Below are positions 45,241 through 55,597 of a DNA stretch of 64,000 nt, in pieces. Position numbers and translations under genes: made by a program. Below the pieces are notes generated by a model. It saw only the letters and a program-made list of their open reading frames with translations, was not told where the DNA came from and made no database searches. The first letter of the stretch is position 1; each line of letters begins with the position of its first letter. Source of the stretch: Henningerozyma blattae CBS 6284. Taxonomy: Eukaryota; Ascomycota; Saccharomycetes; Saccharomycetales; Saccharomycetaceae. Location: the NCBI RefSeq assembly GCF_000315915.1, contig NC_020185.1, positions 2,170,001-2,234,000 of the forward strand. The letters run 5' to 3'.

Positions 45241-45512
45241 TGTTACAGTATGTCACGTAGTGTGAGCTACGTTAGTCATGTGTATAAATCAGGATCACAT
45301 GATAACGGAATGAACATGTAGATTAAAAAGTAAGTGAATCATGAACATAAATTCTATTTAAGAACCTAAAGCTAAAAGAATAAACTAGAGGGTTAAGGTA
45401 GAACAACGAAGTAAGAACTAGAAAACAAAAAGAACGAAATACAAAGGATGGAAGTGTATAGTGAACAAATCGGAACGTAATAATAATAATATTTAACTTA
45501 CATAGGCTCAGG
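45241..45512 (+). mobile_element. Truncated LTR-like repeat, copy 2
   Basis: It starts TGTTACAGTATGTCACG and from 45250 to 45512 matches, in inverted orientation, 24980-25242 of the other copy at roughly nine identities in ten (about twenty differences by eye). Shared blocks include GATAACGGAATGAACATGTA-like and GGAAGTGTATAGTGAACAAA. The match stops abruptly after GGCTCAGG, so the TATA-bearing 3' half is missing. It lies about 460 bp beyond the 3' end of tRNA-Ala. Confidence 0.75.
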
Positions 45513-45596
45513 TATATAGTTGTATAGTTTAATAAACAGTTGGTATTAAACTAGCAGCCAAAAAGATATACTACTGGTAGTAGCAAAGCTTAAAAT

Positions 45597-45880
45597 TGTT
45601 ACACAGCTGTCACGATATCGAGTGTCTCTATAGTGTCCAGGGAGAGATCACGTGATGTGAGCTATCCCATTCTGAGAAATGAACAAAATTTGCATTTGGA
45701 AGAAGAAGAATTAGAGGAAATGAGAAGTGTCGAGATATGAGTATATATGAATGAAGAGAATGGAAGGGAAGTTAAGAAGTGATCGGTCGAGAAATAGAGA
45801 ACTGGGAACTGATTAACGGAATTTAGATATTGTGATATTTCAGATATTTTGATCTTTAAGATTAAAAGTGTTTAAAATCG
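45597..45880 (+). mobile_element. Possible second LTR-like fragment
   Basis: The sequence starts TGTTACACAGCTGTCACG, very like the start of the neighbouring LTR copy, contains ATCACGTGATGTGAGCTAT, which resembles the LTR's TCACGTAGTGTGAGCTAC, and has a TATATATGAATG box at about 45,742. The rest does not match, so it would be a diverged family member. The 3' end is uncertain. Confidence 0.35.
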
Positions 45881-45972
45881 TGTATATTAATTGTATATTA
45901 ATTTTCTATTATAATAGTCTGGAATAAAATCACGTGTGGAAGTGAGTTAGCGTAAAAACATAACAACAAAAA

Positions 45973-46045
45973 TGGACGAGTCAGGAATCGAACCAGAGAC
46001 CTCTTCCTTGCATGGGAAGCGCGCTACCAACTACGCCACACGCCC
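45973..46045 (-). tRNA. tRNA-Ala (anticodon UGC) with A33 and a T-stem mismatch
   Basis: The 73-nt gene has acceptor GGGCGTG/CTCGTCC with the G3-U70 pair that marks alanine tRNAs, a normal D arm, and anticodon stem CTTCC/GGAAG. The loop is CATGCAA, so the anticodon is TGC but position 33 is A (plus-strand T at 46013), where U is almost universal. The T stem TCTGG/CCTGA has a U51-U63 mismatch. The arms outside the anticodon stem are like S. cerevisiae tRNA-Ala(AGC), while the anticodon stem is like tRNA-Ala(UGC). It may be a decaying copy or a functional variant. Confidence 0.85.
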
Positions 46046-48529
46046 GTTGTAATCTGTATTATGTTTTAGACGAGATCGATATTATTACTCATCTACAAGT
46101 TGCTAACTAAAAATTGTACACAACACTGAGCAACTGCTGGTTGCATACCTGTGAATATCTGTTCGGTTCATAATCTCTACTAGTTAGCCAGCATTACTCA
46201 AACTGTGCACTCCTACCCTTGTAAGTAAGTTTATAAACAGACCAATTAAAGTAAAATGGAAAAGCTGGCGTTGACCTTTGAAAAGTATTTAAAGGCCAGC
46301 TTTTCAGACTTAAGACATAAATTAATAAGTTCTTTTATATAGGTATTTAGTCAAAAAAAACATCAATATTATTGGTAAGTTCGAAGGATTAACTGGTAAT
46401 AAGTTAATAGATTGTTAAATTAAGTTTTTGTTAGTTACTATTTAAGTGTCTGGTACTCCTAAGTTGGTTTACAACATGTTATTTTCTTAATTGTCGTGTA
46501 CCACTGATTACTTTTCAACTTGGATAAAACTTGTATTATTTATTATTATCTTCTTTTCACTAAAGCTGAAGTGCCACTTGTACTTGAATAATAACTAATT
46601 TTTTTTAACTATTAATTGATATTACCGAACTATAAACTTACAAATTCATGACGGATAATTTGTCCTATTTATACGCTGTCAAATAGAACTGCTTATCCTG
46701 AAGCTTAGTTTATTAACTATCAGGCAATTGCACCATTGCATGAGTACGTGATATTATGAATCATAGTCATATAAATGCATAGCTATGTGATTATGTGACA
46801 CGTAGTCATATGATTGGATGGTTATCTTGCTTTTACCTTAAACTTGAGAACATTACTTTTTATTATATTATTTAATTGACTTTTTGATGTACTTACAATA
46901 TGTCTACAACAAATTGTATCGCTAACAAAGAAAGAGGGTGTCTGATGTAAGAGGAGGCACTGTGAAGAGTTGGTAGTAGAGATATAACGCTTCAGAGGCT
47001 AAGGTTGGAGCAAATAACATAATAATAGAAAGTAATAATTCAATATAGATAAAGATAGCTAGTTATAAAGGATATAGAGAGGTAATCTGGGTTTTGTTTT
47101 GTTTTGTTTGTGTTTGGGCTTCGTTTTGGGTGCATTCTTTCTTATTGAAAGAAACTACGAGAGAAGAGTTCAGGTAGAGCATTAGAGAATATTATTACCC
47201 TTTATATACATAAGAATTGGCTGCAGTGAGTATGCAAAAGGTGGCAAATTTGCTTTATGGTGCTTCCCTAAGTGGAGCTGTGCTATTTTTTAGATGAAGT
47301 AGGGTTTTCAGTACGTGTTGGTTTTAGCGATCTGTATGTCTGTTAGTGTGGTTGGATTCAAGGAGTTTATTATTGGTTCCATATTAAAATATATTTTATA
47401 TGCTGACAAAGTAAAAAGAAATTCAACAGGATGTGCATTTAGATGTATGAGTGTGACTCAAATATTAGTTTGATGATTTTGCTTCACATATAATTAATAT
47501 AAGTTCAGAAAAAGAATTTTTCTAAAGTTGGGAGATGTTCAAGCTCTTTATATAAATCATATATAGAAAAGGTACAACATTCATGCAGCACATGCACTAT
47601 GAAGGAATCATGCAATACGATTGTATTATCGTAGCATTGCGACATTAATTTATCAGACCTCTACCATGTTATTCTTAGAGATACTCAATATACCCGAACT
47701 ATTCTACGTTAGAGACAGTATGTATCATTATATATTATGTTATTCAAGATACTGTTATTGATTTTAAGGGAGCAGGGCCACTTGGAAATACAAATACACA
47801 AGTTACATATTACGAAGCCATAAATATACAACGATATTATTATCACAATTCATATTCTAGGTCCTACTATTAAGTCAGCAATACCTTCAAACCCCTATTG
47901 AATCTACTTTGCCTAATAGTATTGAATATATCAATCTTTGACACCTCTTTCTACCTTGCAAAGCAGAATATTAATGAAGGAAATCTAATAATATAGGTAC
48001 CTCCATTATCACATCTATCACAATCCTCTCTCATCAGATATCATTTGTATCCTTGCCCCTATTATTATGCATATCTTGTAAACTCTCTATATAACTCATG
48101 GCTATAAGGATTAATTAACAAAAGCTATCATTTACATACACATATCTACTCTATCACCATGTACGGATAGATTTTTCCTAAAGTGGCCTCTTCGTCCGCG
48201 ACAACGGAAACTCGCTAATTTCAAAATCCTGTCTACACTTTGCATAGAGAATATTTCACGAAATAATAGAAAATAAAAGTAGAAGACTTAATCTAACCCT
48301 TAGCTGTTTCATTATTTTTTTTTAAAAAAAACACCACTTAGTCTTTAGCGAATTTACATCTTAGGATACCTCAAGTTGGCCAATAATTGAACCGGTAAAG
48401 CTCTTCAATAATTAGAATAATCCTTAAAATAGCAATTAGATAAATTGAAGCGTTCTTCGAAGATATTCCAAAGAGCCAATAAAGAACTGAAAGCTTTAAA
48501 CAGAAAATATTCTCACCATTTAATATAAA
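46046..48529. other. 2.5-kb gene-free region upstream of STT3
   Basis: No credible gene. It contains a strong hairpin (46259-46305), a G/T-rich stretch at about 47,090-47,135 (TTTTG repeats and TTTGGGTG) and, at 48,185-48,215, a GC-richer patch before the poly-T/A tracts that probably form the STT3 promoter. Confidence 0.45.
46259..46305. repeat. Hairpin-forming inverted repeat
   Basis: GAAAAGCTGG (46259-46268) is perfectly complementary to CCAGCTTTTC (46296-46305). Inside, CCTTT (46275-46279) pairs with AAAGG (46291-46295), giving a long interrupted stem with a small loop. It lies about 215 bp upstream of tRNA-Ala. Its role is unknown. Confidence 0.7.
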
Positions 48530-50743
48530 ATGAAACAAGAAAGTGAGATAGTGAGTTCCAAGCCCACTACAAAATCAAATAATATCCATTGGTGCGTGAA
48601 ATGGGTTCAATCGATACTTACTGCATTGATTTTTTTCACTATATTTGGTGCTGCTATTTCTTCGAGATTATTTTCAGTTATTCGTTTTGAATCAATCATT
48701 CATGAATTTGACCCATGGTTTAATTTCCGTGCTACTAAATATTTAGTCTCCCACTCTTTTTATGAATTTCTAAACTGGTTTGATGATAGAACCTGGTATC
48801 CATTGGGAAGAGTTACTGGTGGTACTTTATATCCAGGTTTAATGACTACTTCTGCTGCTGTGTGGCATTTATTAAGAAAAATTGGTTTACCAATAGATAT
48901 TAGAAATATATGTGTTCTTTTTGCTCCAGCATTTTCAGGCATTACTGCTTGGGCTACCTACGAATTTACCAAAGAAATCAAGGATTCTAGCGCCGGTTTG
49001 TTAGCTGCTGCATTTATGGCTATTGTTCCTGGTTATATTTCGAGATCTGTTGCTGGTTCATATGATAACGAAGCTATCGCCATCACCTTGTTAATGGTCA
49101 CATTTATGTTTTGGATTAAGGCCCAAAAAACTGGTTCTATTTTAAGCGCTACAGCTGCTGCTGTATTTTATTTCTACATGGTTTCTGCTTGGGGTGGTTA
49201 CGTCTTTATTACAAACTTAATTCCATTACATATCTTCATTTTAATACTAATGGGCCGCTATAATAATCGTTTGTATTCAGCTTATACAACATGGTATGCA
49301 ATTGGTACTCTTGCATCGATGCAAATCCCATTTGTTGGTTTCTTACCAATCAGATCTAATGATCACATGGCTGCTTTGGGTGTTTTTGGTTTGATTCAAA
49401 TTGTAGCAGTCGGTAATTTTGTAAAATCTCAAGTATCTGGGAAGAAGTTCAAGGTAGTAATGTTAGTTTCACTATTGATTATTTTTGTCGTTGGTATTGC
49501 AGGTTTATGTGCTTTAACATATGCCGGTTTTATAGCTCCTTGGACTGGCAGATTCTATTCCTTGTGGGACACCAGTTATGCTAAAATCCACATTCCAATT
49601 ATTGCTTCTGTTTCTGAACATCAGCCTGTTGCATGGCCCTCATTTTTCTTTGACACTCACTTTTTAATCTGGCTATTCCCAGCAGGTGTTTTCTTATTGT
49701 TCATGGATTTAGCTGACGAACATGTTTTTGTTATTGCCTATTCTGTTTTGTGTTCTTACTTTGCTGGTGTCATGATTAGGTTGATGTTAACTTTAACACC
49801 TGTTATATGTGTTGCAGCTGCAGTAGCTCTATCTAAACTATTTGATGTTTACTTAAATTTTTCAATCAAAAGTAATTCCAACAAAAACAATAAAATTTCT
49901 TATGTTTCCTTATGTTCTAAGGTTTTTGTTTCTGCAACATTTTTATTCTACCTCTACTTATTCGTTTATCACTGTACTTGGGTTACATCTAACGCATATT
50001 CTTCTCCAAGTGTAGTCCTGCCTTCTCAAACTCCAAATGGTGAAATGGCCTTGATCGATGATTACAGAGAAGCTTATTATTGGTTACGTATGAATACTGC
50101 TGAAGATGCCAAAGTTGCTGCTTGGTGGGATTATGGTTATCAAATTGGTGGTATGGCTGACCGTACCACTTTAGTGGATAACAACACATGGAATAATACT
50201 CATATTGCTATCGTTGGTAAAGCAATGGCATCAAGAGAAGATAAATCCTATGAAATATTGAAAGATCATGATGTTGATTATGTCTTGGTTATATTTGGTG
50301 GTGTATTAGGATTTAGTGGTGATGATCTAAATAAATTCCTTTGGATGATTCGAATTGCGGAAGGTATATGGCCTGAAGAGGTTAAAGAAAGAGATTTCTT
50401 TACACCTCAAGGGGAGTATAGAGTTGATGCCGGTGCTACTAAAACTATGAGAGAATCTTTATTATATAAAATGTCATACCAAAGATTCCCAGAAATATAT
50501 GGTTCTGGATCTATGATGGATAATGTTCGTAGACAAACAATTTCATTGGCTGATGTTGAGCCATTAGATTATTTTGAAGAAGTATTTACAAGTGAAAATT
50601 GGATGATTCGTATTTATCAATTAAAGAAGGAGGATCAGTTAGGTAGATCACATAAAGAAATTGGAGAATTTGAAAGATCAACTCACAAATCGTTGGTTAG
50701 AAGAGCTGCTAAGAAGCCAGATGTTAGCTTACGTGCTTTATAA
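48530..50743 (+). CDS. STT3: Oligosaccharyltransferase catalytic subunit Stt3
   Basis: The 737-residue ER membrane protein transfers the lipid-linked glycan to Asn in N-X-S/T. It has the first-loop Asp61 in HEFDPWFNFR, the second DNE motif in GSYDNEAIAI near residue 180, many transmembrane segments (about residues 28-480) and a lumenal C-terminal domain with the sequon-binding WWDYG at residues 532-536 followed by NNTWNNTHIA, where one Asn is itself glycosylated in yeast. It is 19 residues longer than S. cerevisiae Stt3 (718). It is convergent with JAC1. Confidence 0.97.
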   Translation: MKQESEIVSSKPTTKSNNIHWCVKWVQSILTALIFFTIFGAAISSRLFSVIRFESIIHEFDPWFNFRATKYLVSHSFYEFLNWFDDRTWYPLGRVTGGTLYPGLMTTSAAVWHLLRKIGLPIDIRNICVLFAPAFSGITAWATYEFTKEIKDSSAGLLAAAFMAIVPGYISRSVAGSYDNEAIAITLLMVTFMFWIKAQKTGSILSATAAAVFYFYMVSAWGGYVFITNLIPLHIFILILMGRYNNRLYSAYTTWYAIGTLASMQIPFVGFLPIRSNDHMAALGVFGLIQIVAVGNFVKSQVSGKKFKVVMLVSLLIIFVVGIAGLCALTYAGFIAPWTGRFYSLWDTSYAKIHIPIIASVSEHQPVAWPSFFFDTHFLIWLFPAGVFLLFMDLADEHVFVIAYSVLCSYFAGVMIRLMLTLTPVICVAAAVALSKLFDVYLNFSIKSNSNKNNKISYVSLCSKVFVSATFLFYLYLFVYHCTWVTSNAYSSPSVVLPSQTPNGEMALIDDYREAYYWLRMNTAEDAKVAAWWDYGYQIGGMADRTTLVDNNTWNNTHIAIVGKAMASREDKSYEILKDHDVDYVLVIFGGVLGFSGDDLNKFLWMIRIAEGIWPEEVKERDFFTPQGEYRVDAGATKTMRESLLYKMSYQRFPEIYGSGSMMDNVRRQTISLADVEPLDYFEEVFTSENWMIRIYQLKKEDQLGRSHKEIGEFERSTHKSLVRRAAKKPDVSLRAL

Positions 50744-50974
50744 TACTGTAAGTAAAATATTGTAAATTACTTTCTCTACTATTTCTGAACATATATGTAT
50801 CAAAACAAGGTGATATATACATGCATTTATGATTAACAACGTTTAAATTGTAGGTCGTAAGTATATTAGTTCAAAACATTTTAATATATATTTAAATCAT
50901 ACGATAAAGGAATATCATCATTACATCATTTTAATTATTTTATATACCGTCAGCGGGAGGAGGGCATTAAAAAA

Positions 50975-51535
50975 TTACCCTTGATTTTCCAAATACTCAA
51001 GTTGCCAATCTTTTATAGCAGCTTCTATTCCTTTCCAATACCGCAGTTCAGTAGTCCATTTTGCTGCATTTTCAAAGTCATTATCCTTATAAGCAATGTC
51101 AATTTTTTCAATTAATTGGTTAATCCTCTTGGAATTTATTTCATTTATTTGATCGGCTTCATTTTTATCATCGCAATTCTGTAAAATCTCATGGGTTTCC
51201 ATAACTTCCATCAGCAGTGATTGATTACTTAGGGCTTCAGGAGATAATTTGAAATTTTTTAATTTCAAGATATATTCTGATCTTTTTAAAGGATCTTTCA
51301 GTGTAGTGTAGGCCTTATTTAAAGAGGCGCTGGTAAGATTTTCTGCATTGGTGGGATCAATACTAGAGGCTTCTTGCACGTCCGGGTGAACAATCGCTTG
51401 TAAAGATCTATATTCCTTGCGTAGTTTTGCCTGATCTATCTTAAATGTGGGGTTTGCATTTGGAAATGTCTTAGGAAATAGAGCGTAAAAATTCGATAGC
51501 CAACGGCGTGTTGTCAAACGCTGGATTCTTTGCAT
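50975..51535 (-). CDS. JAC1: Jac1, mitochondrial J-type co-chaperone for Fe-S clusters
   Basis: The 186-residue HscB-type protein helps the Hsp70 Ssq1 release Fe-S clusters from Isu1. A short basic presequence (about residues 1-14) precedes the J domain with His50-Pro-Asp in AIVHPDV, then a three-helix C-terminal domain (about 100-185) that binds Isu1 and contains SPEALSNQSLLMEVMETHE. S. cerevisiae Jac1 has 184 residues. It is divergent from LEU1, whose product carries a 4Fe-4S cluster. Confidence 0.95.
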   Translation of the reverse strand: MQRIQRLTTRRWLSNFYALFPKTFPNANPTFKIDQAKLRKEYRSLQAIVHPDVQEASSIDPTNAENLTSASLNKAYTTLKDPLKRSEYILKLKNFKLSPEALSNQSLLMEVMETHEILQNCDDKNEADQINEINSKRINQLIEKIDIAYKDNDFENAAKWTTELRYWKGIEAAIKDWQLEYLENQG

Positions 51536-52309
51536 GAGCCTTAAATAATATACGATAAATGTCTAACTAGTTTAAAATTCAAATAGAACAAAAAGCTTTT
51601 GTAGAAATAGTTCCCTCTTCGCTGAGCTGATTTTGTAATAACAATTAGTTAATCAAGGACTGGCTGTTTGGTATTTTGGGAAGCTTATTTAAAAAGAGTT
51701 GTATCCGGTCACATGATTTTTGTAACAAGATTAAATTAGTAATGGGTCAATTTTGTTCAAAAATAGTAAAAGAAATTGCTGATGTAAATTTCGGTTATAT
51801 ATGAAATTTACCATTACTATAGTACGATTTATAAACTTACAATTCATGTTTAATGAAGAGCTTATTTAGCAGTAGTACTATTGCTGCATATTCACATACT
51901 ATATAATTAAAACAATTCAAGTAATTAACACAAATAAAGTAATCAATAGTATTAAACGTCATTCATAGTTTAACAGATTAAGTGATCTACGATAATTATA
52001 AAAATATTCAGTGAATATATCAGTTGTGTCTGTCGCATTTTCATATCTCATCATCAGATTGCATAATGTTGAAATTTTTAAATACGGGATGATGATGATG
52101 ATGATGAGGGATGTTTGAATTTCGCCGGAACCGGCGAATTTCAGGTATTAGGGTACAATTTGGATGAATCATAATGATATGCGAAAAGAAATGATGGAAT
52201 TAATAATAATACTTAGAAGTGGAACTAATATAAAAGGTGATATAAAGCAATTTTTTATTTAACTTGACTTGTTTCTATTTGTTTTTTTATAAAATTGCAA
52301 GACGATATT
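51536..52309. promoter_or_regulatory. Divergent JAC1/LEU1 promoter with Leu3 site
   Basis: CCGGAACCGG at 52125-52134 is an exact Leu3 binding site (CCGGNNCCGG), 175 bp upstream of the LEU1 ATG. It is the centre of a larger inverted repeat: TGAATTTCGCCGG and CCGGCGAATTTCA form 13-bp arms with one mismatch. A (GAT)n microsatellite at 52,088-52,107 lies just upstream. In S. cerevisiae Leu3 with alpha-isopropylmalate activates LEU1 through the same core. Confidence 0.88.
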
Positions 52310-54682
52310 ATGCCAGCAAGTTCAAATACTTTGCCCGATATGCCACAGCAATCCTATCCTTACCCTAGAACTCTTTACGACAAGATTTTCGATGCCCACA
52401 CAGTTCATAAAGATCCTGAAACTGGTTCATGTTTATTGTACATTGATAGACATTTAGTTCATGAAGTTACCTCTCCGCAAGCTTTTGAAGGTTTAAAGAA
52501 TGCCCACAGAAAGGTGCGTAGAACTGATTGTACATTAGCTACGGTTGATCATAACATCCCAACTATCTCCCGTGCTAATTTTAAATCAACCTCGACCTTT
52601 ATCAAACAGCAAGATTCTCGTCTGCAAGTTCAAACTTTAGAACAAAATGTTCGTGATTTCAATATCGCATTTTTTGGTATGTCATCTGAAAATCAAGGTA
52701 TTGTTCATATCATTGGTCCTGAACAAGGTTTTACTTTGCCAGGCACGACTGTAGTGTGTGGTGATTCACACACCTCTACACATGGTGCATTTGGTTCATT
52801 AGCTTTTGGTATTGGTACTTCTGAAGTTGAACATGTTTTAGCCACACAATGTATCATTCAAAGTAAATCCAAAAATATGAAAGTTCAAGTCAATGGAAAA
52901 TTAAATCATGGTATCACTTCTAAAGATTTGATGTTACATATAATTGCTACTATTGGTACCGCTGGTGGTACTGGTTGTGTTATTGAATTTGCTGGGGAAG
53001 CCATTGAAGAATTATCAATGGAAGCTAGAATGAGTATGTGTAACATGTCAATTGAAGCTGGTGCCAGAGCAGGGTTAATCAAGCCTGATGAAACTACATT
53101 CGAATATGTTAAAGGCAGACCATTGGCACCCAAAGGTGATGAATGGGAAAAGGCCCTTAAATATTGGAAAACTTTATACTCCGATGATGATGCACACTTT
53201 GATGAAACTGTTATTATTGAAGCTAAGGATGTTGCGCCAACTATTACCTGGGGTACTTCGCCACAAGACGCATTATCAATTACAAGTAAAGTTCCAGATC
53301 CAGCAACTTTTACTGATCCGATTAGAAAAGCTGCTATTGAACGTTCATTGGAATATATCGGCTTGGAACCAAATACTCCATTGGAAGGCATTAAGATTGA
53401 TAAAGTGTTTATTGGTTCTTGTACCAATGCACGTATTGAAGATTTAAGAAATGCAGCAAAAGTTATCAAAGGATACAAGATAGCTTCGAATATTAAGAGA
53501 GCTATGGTTGTACCTGGTTCCGGTTTAGTCAAAAAGCAAGCTGAAAGTGAAGGTTTAGATAAAATTTTTATTGAAGCTGGTTTTGAATGGAGAGAAGCTG
53601 GTTGTTCCATGTGTTTAGGTATGAACCCTGATATCTTAGATCCATATGAACGTTGTGCATCTACATCTAATAGAAATTTTGAAGGTAGGCAAGGTGCATT
53701 ATCAAGAACACATTTAATGTCTCCAGCTATGGCAGCAGCAGCCTCTGTTAAAGGTTATTTCACCGATATTAGAAAGTGGGAATATATGGATGGTGACTCA
53801 TCTAAAGTTGCTATTAGTGTTTCCACTGAGAATGATAAAGCTCTGCAAGAAGCAGTATATAATCAAGAAAAGGAGCCATTGCAACCAGATCAAGTGGCAG
53901 AAGACAAAACCAAAGAAGCTATTGACGATATCCCTGTTTCGGAAACCACTAAATCCAATTCAGCTCCAAGCTCAAGTTCTGGGATGAGACCATTTTTAAC
54001 TTTGAAAGGTTTAGCTGCGCCATTACCAAGAACTAATGTCGATACTGATGCTATTATTCCAAAGCAATTTTTGAAAACAATTAAAAGAACAGGTTTAAAA
54101 ACTGGTCTTTTCTATGAGTGGCGTTATACTAAAGATCCAAAGACTGGTAAAGATGTTCCCACTGACTTCGTTCTAAATGTAGAACCATACACCAAATCAA
54201 AGATTCTCGTGGTCAGCGGTGCTAACTTCGGTTGTGGTTCTTCAAGAGAACATGCACCTTGGGCTTTAAAAGATTTCGGTATTGAGAGTATAATTGCCCC
54301 ATCATTCGGTGATATCTTTTACAACAATTCTTTCAAAAATGGGTTGTTGCCAATAAGAATTGAACAATCAATCATACGAGACAAGCTCTTCCCTCTAGCA
54401 GAAAAAGGTGAGCAATTAGAAATCGATTTGCCTAACCAAACCATTAAAGATTCTCATGGAAATATCATTATTGAACATTTCGATGTGGAGCCTTTCAGAA
54501 AGCATTGTTTAGTTAACGGGTTGGACGATATTGGTATCACTATGCAAAAGGAAGAATTGATCACTCAATATGAAACATTAAGAAAAAGAAAATTCTCATT
54601 CTTGGAATGTAGTTCCAAGTTGATAAAGCCTGTAAAGGGTACCAAGGTCAGTCCATACGGTGTGATTGCTCAAGAGTGGTAA
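52310..54682 (+). CDS. LEU1: Isopropylmalate isomerase
   Basis: The 790-residue aconitase-family enzyme converts 2- to 3-isopropylmalate in leucine synthesis in the cytosol. The large domain (about 15-480) has the 4Fe-4S ligands Cys371 in [10 protein letters not shown], and Cys432 and Cys435 in [10 protein letters not shown] charged linker near residues 510-560 leads to the swivel domain (about 565-760), with [16 protein letters not shown]. cerevisiae Leu1 has 779 residues. I start at the first ATG (MPASSNTL). Relative to S. cerevisiae its orientation, together with PDR1, is inverted against JAC1 and PMA1. The Leu3 site upstream supports leucine regulation. Confidence 0.97.
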   Translation: MPASSNTLPDMPQQSYPYPRTLYDKIFDAHTVHKDPETGSCLLYIDRHLVHEVTSPQAFEGLKNAHRKVRRTDCTLATVDHNIPTISRANFKSTSTFIKQQDSRLQVQTLEQNVRDFNIAFFGMSSENQGIVHIIGPEQGFTLPGTTVVCGDSHTSTHGAFGSLAFGIGTSEVEHVLATQCIIQSKSKNMKVQVNGKLNHGITSKDLMLHIIATIGTAGGTGCVIEFAGEAIEELSMEARMSMCNMSIEAGARAGLIKPDETTFEYVKGRPLAPKGDEWEKALKYWKTLYSDDDAHFDETVIIEAKDVAPTITWGTSPQDALSITSKVPDPATFTDPIRKAAIERSLEYIGLEPNTPLEGIKIDKVFIGSCTNARIEDLRNAAKVIKGYKIASNIKRAMVVPGSGLVKKQAESEGLDKIFIEAGFEWREAGCSMCLGMNPDILDPYERCASTSNRNFEGRQGALSRTHLMSPAMAAAASVKGYFTDIRKWEYMDGDSSKVAISVSTENDKALQEAVYNQEKEPLQPDQVAEDKTKEAIDDIPVSETTKSNSAPSSSSGMRPFLTLKGLAAPLPRTNVDTDAIIPKQFLKTIKRTGLKTGLFYEWRYTKDPKTGKDVPTDFVLNVEPYTKSKILVVSGANFGCGSSREHAPWALKDFGIESIIAPSFGDIFYNNSFKNGLLPIRIEQSIIRDKLFPLAEKGEQLEIDLPNQTIKDSHGNIIIEHFDVEPFRKHCLVNGLDDIGITMQKEELITQYETLRKRKFSFLECSSKLIKPVKGTKVSPYGVIAQEW

Positions 54683-55597
54683 CTGAATTCATGAATATCC
54701 CACTTCTCCCGTCACACTTATTGTTTTTATTTTTGTTTTCCCTCTTTCTAATGACATTTATTTATTATGGTTCTTACCTCACCTTTAGGAATATCATAAA
54801 GTCACCTTTTTGGTGGCGTTCAACATACCTTATTTATTTATTTATACATTTATTTATTTTATCAATTTATCTATGTATGTGCTCATTCCTCAGTAACACC
54901 TTTACTTTAATTCAAATATCATATCAATAGACTCTTCACATTTTCTATGCATCGAGTATTTATTTTTGTTGGTTGATCTCGATCTCGACCGCTATAAGCC
55001 GCATTGGGTAATTTTCTAGTAATTACATTCTTACTGATTCTTCTAGGAAACTGCCAATACTTGACAGAATTCTATAGGTTACCTTTCAAAATAAATAGGC
55101 CCCGCCACACATAATTATGTTTCTCTGCTATTTCTCCAGATGTGGCTGCCTATGTATAATGATACATACATTTTAGTTGCTCTTATTATTTCCTTCCGCG
55201 GAATCAAAGACAATAAGGCCCGACAAGAGCGGATCTAAGCGGGTGTAAGTACGATCCTCGGATATAGTGATGGACTGAGCCGACTGTTTCCGTGGCTCCC
55301 AATCTGAAGTTGAATGCTGCCCTGATTCTCTCAGCCTGTGAAAATTGACTTAGCAAAGAAGGCTGAAGAAGTCACGTGAGCAGGAAAAGAAAATGTATGA
55401 GAAGATCAAGAGTGATGATATGTGATATTAAAGAATCTTGTAGATGCAAGAGCTTGGCGATATCAATTTTAAAAGGAATTTGGTGTAGTATACAAGATTC
55501 ATATCATCTCATGACTGGTAGGCCATTATATTTGTTTTATTAAAATTAAACTTTTACGCTCTGCATTTCCCATAATACATCCTGCCGCCGATTGAGA
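54683..55597 (+). promoter_or_regulatory. PDR1 promoter with a perfect PDRE
   Basis: TCCGCGGA at 55195-55202, inside the palindrome TTCCGCGGAA, lies about 396 bp upstream of the PDR1 start codon. This is the exact element bound by Pdr1/Pdr3, pointing to autoregulation. In S. cerevisiae PDR3, not PDR1, is autoregulated this way. A weaker TTCCGTGGCTC lies near 55,288. The first part (54,683-55,000) is LEU1 3' flank. Confidence 0.75.

Noticed and set aside
42984..48529. Possible point centromere in the gene desert
   Set aside because: No CDEIII-like TTCCGAA core with a CDEI at the right distance was seen; unconventional centromeres cannot be judged by eye.
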